64,000 nt of DNA from Rhizobium sp. 32-5/1 (GTDB lineage: Bacteria; Pseudomonadota; Alphaproteobacteria; Rhizobiales; Rhizobiaceae). The notes beneath the pieces are model-generated. The model did no database searches. It was not told the DNA's origin and was given only the letters and a program-made list of their open reading frames with translations. Positions 57,621 to 64,000 of the stretch are shown piece by piece. How positions within the stretch are numbered: position 1 is the stretch's first letter; every line of letters begins with the position of its first letter. The translations under genes and the position numbers were made by a program. The DNA lies in the NCBI RefSeq assembly GCF_029537235.1, contig NZ_CP120639.1:124001-188000 (forward strand), read 5' to 3'.

Positions 57621-58859
57621 CTATTCTTGTTCATCCTGAACAATCTGATCAGCAGGAATTGTAATTCTAAAACTTGTTCCCTGCATGTGTGCGGTTTCGA
57701 CAACGATGCTCCAACCAAGTTGTTTCAGTGCCTTGGCGACGATTGCTAGCCCCATGCCAGTGCCAATCACACCGTTTCCCGGATTGAGACGGGTAAATGG
57801 TTCGAAGATTTTCTCCTTAAACACCGGATCAAAGCCAATACCGTTGTCCGTTATGACATATTCCATGCCTTCGTCCGACAATTGGGTGATTATCGATACC
57901 CTCAGCGTGCGGTCTACGGGTGTGTATTTGATTGCGTTACTGATGAGATTTTCGAGAATCTGTGAGACCAGCGTTGGGTCAGCGCGAACGCGAATATCGT
58001 GAATGTCAACTTTGACTTCGCCTTTACGGTCACGGATGGACAGTTCGTGCGTTTCCAACGCGTGTTTCGTTTCCTCCTTCAATGACAATTGGTGAATAAC
58101 GGCTGTGTGCTGATCTAGCTCAGCGTGTTGAAGGATGTTGCGGACAAGATTGCGTGCCCGCTTTGCGGATTCGTTGATTGTCTCAAGGAACATTTTGAGG
58201 TCCGGACCTCTGGCTGTATCCTCCTCAATGGCCAATTCCGAGAAAGAGACGATTTTGCGTAAAGGTTCCTGGAGATCGTGAGACGCGAAATGGGCATATT
58301 GTGACAGGCTCGTGTTCATTTGCTCGAGCGCATCGGCTTTATCCCGCAGTTCCTGGGTTCGTTGCTGGATACGGAGTTCCAGTTCCGACTTTATCTGCTC
58401 CAATTCAGCATATGCACGCTGTTGCTCCTGGCCCGATCTCGCGAGTGCATCGTTCTTTTGCTCGAGCATGACTGTACTTGGCAGCTTCAGCGCCGACGGC
58501 ATCAGCGTCCAACTGGCCACCGCAGTCGCGCCGGATACCACCGCTGTGGCCGCCTTGAGCACGCCTTCGAAGCTATAGACAGGCTCCCAAAGCGTGATAA
58601 ATCCGACCAGATGTGTCATCCCGCAGGCGAAAATGAACACGCAAAACAACAGCGCTATGCGGCTGGGAACGAGGTCTGGCCGCCTAATGGTGATATAAAG
58701 AATGGCCGTGGGAATTATGAAATAAGAGGAGAATATGACGAGGTCGGATATCGCGTGAAGGGCTATAAGATCCGTTCGCCACGTCATGCAATAACCGTGG
58801 GCCAAGAACGAGTTTGTCTCGAAGTACTGGAGAAACTTTTCTAGCATGCCCTCGCCCAT
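57621..58859 (-). CDS. Sensor histidine kinase with ethylene-receptor-like membrane domain
   Basis: A 412-residue kinase. Residues 25-100 form three helices with LHAISDLVIFSSYFIIPTAI and FIFACGMTHLVGFITLW; the Asp in the first and the CxxxH in the last match the plant ETR1 ethylene-binding domain, where Cys and His bind Cu(I). A coiled coil follows (about 130-180), then an H-box (HFASHDLQEPLRKIVSFSEL), N-box (ILENLISNAIKY), G1 (DNGIGFDP) and G2 (GTGMGLAI), all intact. No periplasmic domain. The response-regulator gene ends four bases upstream. Signal unknown; ethylene or copper are candidates by homology. Confidence 0.85.
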   Translation of the reverse strand: MGEGMLEKFLQYFETNSFLAHGYCMTWRTDLIALHAISDLVIFSSYFIIPTAILYITIRRPDLVPSRIALLFCVFIFACGMTHLVGFITLWEPVYSFEGVLKAATAVVSGATAVASWTLMPSALKLPSTVMLEQKNDALARSGQEQQRAYAELEQIKSELELRIQQRTQELRDKADALEQMNTSLSQYAHFASHDLQEPLRKIVSFSELAIEEDTARGPDLKMFLETINESAKRARNLVRNILQHAELDQHTAVIHQLSLKEETKHALETHELSIRDRKGEVKVDIHDIRVRADPTLVSQILENLISNAIKYTPVDRTLRVSIITQLSDEGMEYVITDNGIGFDPVFKEKIFEPFTRLNPGNGVIGTGMGLAIVAKALKQLGWSIVVETAHMQGTSFRITIPADQIVQDEQE

Positions 58860-58862
58860 CCC

Positions 58863-59257
58863 CTATTCGGGAATGCCGAGCAATTCCCTTTGAATTGATT
58901 GCATGCCCAGCATTGTTTCCGGCTTTGCGAATGCACCGCTTGCCCCAAAGGACAGTGCCTGTTGTTGTGTCTTGTCGCTGTTGGTTGTGCTTACAATGTA
59001 GATTGGTACGACGTCGAGACGCCTCATTCTACGAAGGAGCTTCAGCAATTCCAAGCCGTTCATACCCGGCATGTTTATGTCAACGCATATGCAATCCGGA
59101 AGTTCGTTTTCTTGTTCGCCTAATGTATCAAAAAATCCAACGCATCCTGCCCACTATAAAAAACTGTAATCTTAACTTGCATGGCAGTCTTTATTTCAAG
59201 CCGCTTCAGCGAGGTTGACATCAGAAAGATATCATCTCTGTCATCATCAACTTGTAA
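58863..59257 (-). CDS. Response regulator (REC only), frameshifted; 5' end cut by IS3 element
   Basis: A stand-alone receiver: QVDDDRDDIFLMSTSLKRL (acidic pocket), PDCICVDINMPGMNGLELLK (phospho-Asp in VDIN), YIVSTTNSDKTQQQALSFGA (T/S) and GAFAKPETM (K). One T is missing at 59130-59135 (complement of AAAAAA); restoring it joins QDALDFFDTLGEQ. The start is lost: the IS3 element begins within a few residues of QVDDD. It lies upstream of the kinase on the same strand, so both were probably one operon. Confidence 0.78.
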
Positions 59258-59320
59258 TGGCCCCATAAATATCCGGACACGATCTCCCACTTAACAAGTG
59301 TGCGAGGTAATGTGCCCATT

Positions 59321-59734
59321 ATGACCAGTCACAGTCCTAAAATAGAAGTCCTGTCCGGCCCTGAGCGCCGCCGTCGCTGGTCGACGACAGAGAAGCTTGC
59401 CATCATCCAGGAGACATACGAGCCGGACGCGACCGTCAGCATCGTTGCTCGGCGTTACGGCATTCAGCCGAACCAGTTGTTCACGTGGCGTAAGCTCGCC
59501 ACTCAAGGGGCTCTGACGGCCACGGCTGCGGAGGAGGATGTTGTCCCGGCGTCCGAATATCGTGCCCTTCAGAACCAGGTCAAAGAGTTGCAGCGCCTGC
59601 TCGGCAAGAAGACGATGGAAGGCGAGATTCTCAAAGAGGCGCTTGAGATCGCCACCGGCCCAAAAAACATCTGTTGCGCTCGCTGTCATTGCCGAAGGGA
59701 AGTTCCCGATGACGGCTGTGTGCGAGACTTTTGA
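59321..59734 (+). CDS. IS3-family OrfA
   Basis: An HTH protein: [20 protein letters not shown] and [20 protein letters not shown], then a leucine zipper ([20 protein letters not shown]). OrfB follows in another frame after CAAAAAAC at 59661-59668, the type of A-run used for programmed frameshifting in IS3 elements, though here the offset also fits a missing A. Confidence 0.88.
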   Translation: MTSHSPKIEVLSGPERRRRWSTTEKLAIIQETYEPDATVSIVARRYGIQPNQLFTWRKLATQGALTATAAEEDVVPASEYRALQNQVKELQRLLGKKTMEGEILKEALEIATGPKNICCARCHCRREVPDDGCVRDF

Positions 59735-59918
59735 TGTTGCCCGGTCAAACATGGCTCAGCGTGTGAAACAGCGTCCCTCCAAAGCCCGTGGTCGGCCACC
59801 GCTCGCCGATGATGATCTCGTCGATGAAATCAAAGCGATCATCTCCGAGATGCCGACCTACGGATATCGCCGTGTTCATGCGATCTTACGCCGTAAAGCC
59901 CGCAGCGAAAGCCGTCCA

Positions 59919-61314
59919 TGGCCCATATGTGGACGGCCCCCTACCTGCAAGAATTTATTTCGAATGATTTGATCGGATCGCTTGCGTTCATATGTCCGGC
60001 CTGTTGGTGCGTTCGCACATGAACGCTGGCCAAGATGGGTTCCGCACCACGAGTTCCAAACAATGCCTCGACCACATGGGCCATTGGGCCAAACGGAGTG
60101 TCTCGCGTCTCGGATCGATCGATCATACCATCTGTCGTTCTCTTGCAAGTTCACGTATCAGCGCACGGTAACTTCTGTATCATGCTCACCGTGGCCGACT
60201 GAGTTCTTCACGCCGCACAGGCCGGCGCCGACCGAGTCGCATTGCCCCTGTATGCCTCTCCGGTCACCATCATCTTCCAGGCAATGCGGGCGACCTTGTT
60301 CGCCAGCGCGACAGCCACCAGCTTGGGAGCCTTGCGCTTGAGTAATTCCATGAGCCATGGCGAGCCGTTTTTGCCGCGTCCCACTCTCACATGGCGAAGC
60401 AACGCGGTCGCACCCAACACCAGCGTCTTTCGCAGCACCTCATCCCCGGCTCTCGTGATAACCCCAAGCCTGACCTTGCCAGCGGTCGAATGGTCCCTTG
60501 GTGTCAGCCCCATCCACGCGGCGAACTGCCTTCCGGAGGCGAACTGTTTCGGCGCCGGCGCCTTCATCACCAGCAGCACCGCACCGATCGGGCCAACCCC
60601 CGGTATCTGAGCAAGCCGGCGGCAGCATTCGTTATTGCGATACCAAGCCATCAGCCTTGCATCCACCGCTTTCAGACGCTCGTTCGCCTGCGCGAACTCC
60701 GCAGCCAGGGACGCGAACAAATCGCGCGCCAGATCAGGAACGAAACCGTCCGCCATGATGCGTTCCAGCAGCAGCGAGATATGGCTTATTCCCTTGGCCG
60801 CGGTCAGCCCGAACTCGGCCGCATAGCCTCGGATCATATTGGCAAGTGCCGTCTGCGCCGCGACAGCGCGCTCGCGCATGCCAACCAGCATCAGTATGGC
60901 CTGCTGATCCGCGCTTTTCGTCGGAACGAACCGCATCGTCGGACGACTCATCGCCTCGCATAGTGCCTCGGCATCAGCGGCGTCGTTTTTTCCGCGTTTG
61001 ACATAAGGCTTCACGAGCTGCGGCGCGATCAGCTTCACCTCATGCCCCAGCGAAGTCAGCAGCCGGGCCCAGTGATGCGAGGCACCGCAGGCTTCGATCG
61101 CAATCACCGTCGACGGGCATTTTGTGAAGTAATCCACCATTTCCTTGCGGCGCATCTTCTTGCGCAGGACCGGTTGCTCGGCAGCATTCACCCCATGCAA
61201 TTGAAAGACACTCTTTGACGTATCCATACCGATACGGATAATCTGTTCCACGGACCGCTCCTTTGTTTGAGATCTTCAACGACTAAACTTGGCACATTTC
61301 GATGCCGTTCGGAG
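59919..61314. mobile_element. IS110-family (IS1111-type) element inside IS3 orfB
   Basis: A 1396-base insert with one transposase gene, flanked by the direct repeat GCCGTCCA at 59911-59918 and 61315-61322. About 290 bases of non-coding DNA lie at the left end downstream of the transposase stop, common in this family where the ends form the recombination junction on circularisation. Confidence 0.75.
60208..61251 (-). CDS. IS110-family transposase (DEDD)
   Basis: An intact 347-residue transposase: [17 protein letters not shown] (D), [17 protein letters not shown] (E), [17 protein letters not shown] (DxxD) and the C-terminal [13 protein letters not shown] with [17 protein letters not shown] (transposase 20 domain). 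Full length with no frameshift, so the element may be active. Confidence 0.95.
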   Translation of the reverse strand: MEQIIRIGMDTSKSVFQLHGVNAAEQPVLRKKMRRKEMVDYFTKCPSTVIAIEACGASHHWARLLTSLGHEVKLIAPQLVKPYVKRGKNDAADAEALCEAMSRPTMRFVPTKSADQQAILMLVGMRERAVAAQTALANMIRGYAAEFGLTAAKGISHISLLLERIMADGFVPDLARDLFASLAAEFAQANERLKAVDARLMAWYRNNECCRRLAQIPGVGPIGAVLLVMKAPAPKQFASGRQFAAWMGLTPRDHSTAGKVRLGVITRAGDEVLRKTLVLGATALLRHVRVGRGKNGSPWLMELLKRKAPKLVAVALANKVARIAWKMMVTGEAYRGNATRSAPACAA

Positions 61315-61968
61315 GCCGTCCACCCCAACAACGCCAAACGCGTTTATCGGGTGATGAAGGTGCACGGCCTGCTTCTCCAACGCCATACTGGAGCCATTGA
61401 CAACCGCCGCCACGATGGTCGCGTTGCTGTCGCTCAGTCGAATTTGCGTTGGTGCTCAGACGGTTTCGAAATCGGCTGCGATAACAAGGAAAAGGTCCGC
61501 GTTGCCTTTGCGCTCGACTGCTGTGACCGCGAGGCCATTGCCCATGTCGCCACCACTGAAGGCATCAAGAGCGAAGATGTTCAGGACCTTGTCATAACGG
61601 CCGTCGAAAACCGTTTCGGCCGCATCAATATCCTTCCTAAGCCCATAGAATGGCTGACCGACAATGGATCGTGCTTTATTGCCGCAGACACGAAATCACT
61701 GCTTCTGGATATTGGGATGGAGCCTCGCACGACACCGGTCCGCAGCCCTCAGTCCAACGGAATGGCAGAAGCCTTCGTCAAAACCTTCAAGCGCGATTAC
61801 ATCTCGGTCAACCCCATCCCGGACGCCGAAACGGTCATCGCCCAACTGCCATTGTGGTTTGAGCATTACAACACGCTTCACCCCCACAAGGCTTTAGGAT
61901 ATCGATCTCCGCGCGAGTTCTTAAACCGTCAAACAGAAATCTGATCCTGTCCGGTTTTTATGGGGCAA

Positions 61969-62633
61969 CTCCAATCACACCCTGACCGAGCCAACCCGTT
62001 GGTCTCCTCTAAAAACCTCCCTCTATCGCTTATTTTCTGGTTCAAGCGACCTGCGTGACTGGCGTGAGCGGATGATGCGTGGACAGCTTGGGAATCGGAC
62101 GACAAAATCAGTATGTTTCGAGCCGTCATGATGCCCTCGAGGCGGCATTTTTTCCGCCGGGCCCTCTCCAAATGCGATCGGGATGCAAAACGAACTGGTG
62201 GAACAATGCGTCCACGACAAGGACAGCTACGGCAGCGTGGAGCATCTTGCCTTTGTCATGGAACTCCGCTCACAAAGGCCCTGGTAAACTGCGGGCCTTA
62301 TCGAACGTTCCAGTTCTCCACTAAAGCGGCCATGCCTGGAGGTAGCCGGTAAGCCAGGTCGTTCCTCAGCAAGATCAAGCTGAGATTGTGGCGGTCGCCC
62401 CCAGAGGACGACACCGAGGTCATGGTCAGTTGGACAAGTGCAGAATTAATTCTCGCTCGTGCTCAATTCGGGCTAATGAGAACGCGCCTGCAGGTTTCGG
62501 CCCCCGTCGCCTGAAAAGATCACGGGTTTATCCTGAACCGCGATCGCGGTGGGGCGGGGCGTTGAACCGGAAGCGCGCGATGCCGCTGCACGACCTTGCG
62601 TTGGTGATACGCCCGCGCTCACCTACTTCGGAT
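61969..62633. other. No gene recognised
   Basis: Short frames only. Around 62170-62280 the plus strand reads MQNELVEQCVHDKDSYGSVE HLAF, which may be a small protein or a fragment; nothing else is recognisable. Confidence 0.35.
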
Positions 62634-62951
62634 TTACACCCTAATCTGTCCGATGATCACTTCCACTTTGGCGTCGATCACGATTCTCAGATCGCGAAGC
62701 ATTTCTGCCGACGACAAAAAAGCTGCGCGCACCTCGCTTTCGCGTCGCCGTTCCATGGACGCGGTGATGGTAGCAAGATTGATCAAATTGTCATCTGCCG
62801 TCCTGCTGCTGGCGGCTCTGGCGACGTCGCGCATGTCTCGGATGGCGGAGATTGCGCGCGTCAACAATTGGCGCCTCTCAAGGAGAGATGCCCGTTCGAG
62901 CGAATTTGCGGCCCGGACCAGTTCGGCGATCAAATCTGTTGTTGCGGTCAT
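62634..62951 (-). CDS. Small helical protein of unknown function
   Basis: A 105-residue frame, almost all helix: MTATTDLIAELVRAANSLER, LLERRQLLTRAISAIRDMRD and RDLRIVIDAKVEVIIGQIRV. Codon use and length suggest a true gene; similar small proteins occur on rhizobial plasmids. No domain assigned. Confidence 0.55.
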   Translation of the reverse strand: MTATTDLIAELVRAANSLERASLLERRQLLTRAISAIRDMRDVARAASSRTADDNLINLATITASMERRRESEVRAAFLSSAEMLRDLRIVIDAKVEVIIGQIRV

Positions 62952-63720
62952 ACGTGATCACTTGCAGGCCGTACGCAGTTGTCAACCAAATATTCTCGGT
63001 TCAGTGCTTAGCAGCACCATTTTACGACCTGGACCGGGCTAGGGATGCCGTCAACCGCATCGTGCTGGTAAGCCATGCCCGAGGCATCAACCCCTTGCCA
63101 TTCGGGCCACATGCTGAGCGTATATTCCCAGCGTGCTGCCGACGCTGGCATCCCTGGTCTGCCGATTTTCCGTGTCCACGAACACCACCCCTGCCTGATC
63201 ACTCGGACAGTCACCAAATCACGTCAAATCAACCGGGTCATGACGCAGAATTCCCCGCTTTGGATATTGCGGCTGTAAACACGACATTCCTGCCCGGAGT
63301 TTGAGCTTCGCCAAGAGCGGGCTCACTCGTCATCGAACGAAACAGTGCGCGCCCGTCGATACCCGGATGGCCCATGCTGCAGATGCGCTCGCAGCTAGGC
63401 TTTTCCTTTGCAGAGCCCCTACCGGATTATCACAAACATCATGCTGTCGGGCCAAGTACGACCGGGTTAGGACGACTATGCCGCTACGCAGACCGAAAGG
63501 TGAGGCACAGAACGCGTGGCAAGAATAGGCGATGATGTGGACATAGGGAGAATTTTCCCATCCTGCTGGCTTTGAAGATCATTTAGGGTGCTATAGAGTC
63601 GGAACTCGAAGGCGGTTCTGGCTTCCAAGCCGATGCGCGCATTTAAAAGGGAACAGAGTGTGCCGGGAATATCGGCCATTCTGTTTTTTATTGACTGAAA
63701 CAGGCAAAGGGGATGGGTAG
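62952..63720. other. No gene recognised; leader of UDP-glucose dehydrogenase
   Basis: Several short overlapping frames, none with a domain. The last part should hold the ugd promoter; GGGGATGG just ahead of the TTG start is a possible ribosome binding site. Confidence 0.4.
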
Positions 63721-64000
63721 TTGCGCATTACAATGGTTGGCTCTGGCTATGTTGGTCTGGTTTCTGGGGTCTGCTTTGCCGATTTCGGGCATTCGGTTGT
63801 CTGTGTCGACAAGGACGTATCGAAAATCGAGAAACTGCGCGAGGGACACATTCCGATTTTTGAGCCGGGTCTCGATGCCTTGGTCGCAGACAATATTGCC
63901 GCGGGGCGCCTGACATTCTCCACCAACCTCGCTGAATGCGTCCAGGATAGCGACGTCGTTTTCATCGCTGTGGGCACACCGTCCCGTCGCGGTGATGGGC
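63721..64000 (+). CDS. ugd: UDP-glucose 6-dehydrogenase, 5' part
   Basis: The first 93 residues: RITMVGSGYVGLVSGVCFAD (NAD-binding GxGYVG), VVCVDKDVSKIEKLREGHIP, IFEPGLDALV and VFIAVGTPSRRGDG are diagnostic of UDP-glucose dehydrogenase, which makes UDP-glucuronate for exopolysaccharide or capsule. The start is TTG at 63721. The gene runs off the window. Confidence 0.95.
   Translation, partial: MRITMVGSGYVGLVSGVCFADFGHSVVCVDKDVSKIEKLREGHIPIFEPGLDALVADNIAAGRLTFSTNLAECVQDSDVVFIAVGTPSRRGDG

Larger units (their letters stand above)
59690..61944 (+). pseudogene. IS3-family OrfB (DDE transposase), split by IS110 insertion
   Basis: The first part (59690-59918) gives [20 protein letters not shown] and MPTYGYRRVHAILRRKARSE. 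The rest (61323-61944) gives [20 protein letters not shown] and the rve core: [40 protein letters not shown] (D) and [20 protein letters not shown] (E). Joining across the insertion also needs a one-base correction. Confidence 0.85.
59258..61968. mobile_element. IS3-family element, interrupted by an IS110-family element
   Basis: The ends are inverted repeats GCCCCATAAATATCCGGACA (left) and the complement of TGTCCGGTTTTTATGGGGC (right). It carries orfA and a split orfB. No 3-base target duplication is visible at the ends, so a rearrangement after insertion is possible. Without the 1.4-kb IS110 insert it is about 1.3 kb, normal for IS3. Confidence 0.8.

Noticed and set aside
1-64000. CRISPR arrays, tRNA, rRNA and plasmid replication genes (repABC)
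   Set aside because: Looked for regular repeats, tRNA arms and RepA/B/C motifs; none seen. The only repeats are IS ends and target duplications.

Overview
The window looks like a rhizobial (Rhizobiaceae) accessory replicon or chromosomal island. The evidence is a Rhizobium-type nos cluster, a complete alpha-galactoside (agp/aga) locus arranged as in Sinorhizobium meliloti, several families typical of rhizobia (DUF982, DUF1127, DUF1612, plasmid pRiA4b ORF-3), high GC and a very high density of insertion sequences. No rRNA, tRNA, CRISPR array or replication origin was recognised.

Layout. (1) About 0.4-19.3 kb is a nitrous-oxide/NO island: copper supply genes (ycnI-like, copCD-like), norE-norF, a divergent ferritin-like gene, nosR-Z-D-F-Y-L-X, a DUF2249/membrane protein/DUF2249/MIP18 module, nnrS, a Crp/Fnr regulator (NnrR-like), a DUF6522-like gene and a group III truncated haemoglobin. 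Six TTG-N8-CAA boxes lie 30-110 bases before these transcription units, which suggests one NO/low-oxygen regulon. No nirK/nirS or norCB is present. (2) 20.2-21.5 kb is an unassigned three-gene envelope operon (secreted protein, OmpA-domain protein, zinc-ribbon membrane protein). (3) 21.9-34.4 kb is mosaic: an AraC-type regulator, DUF1127, IS110 remnant, vapBC, a DUF1612 remnant, an IS21-family element nested in an IS701-family element with target duplications visible for both, a prophage late-gene remnant, an IS6-family element and decayed catabolic genes. (4) 34.5-40.1 kb is a three-subunit molybdenum hydroxylase with a MoaD-like protein, an amidase and a SnoaL-like gene cut by an IS66 element. 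(5) 40.1-46.4 kb holds IS66 with a passenger gene, a GST, a resolvase, a RelE/XRE toxin-antitoxin pair and an ISXO2-type remnant. (6) 46.6-56.8 kb is agpT-agaL1-agpABCD-agaL2. (7) 57.0-62.0 kb holds a GNAT remnant and a response regulator/histidine kinase pair whose kinase carries an ethylene-receptor-like membrane domain; an IS3-family element, itself split by an intact IS110-family element, abuts the regulator. (8) The window ends in the 5' part of a UDP-glucose dehydrogenase gene.

About twenty genes carry single frameshifts. In nearly every case the protein is restored by adding one base to a run of identical bases. That pattern points to systematic homopolymer contraction in the assembly at least as much as to gene decay, so most of these genes are annotated as CDS spanning the shift and the position is given.
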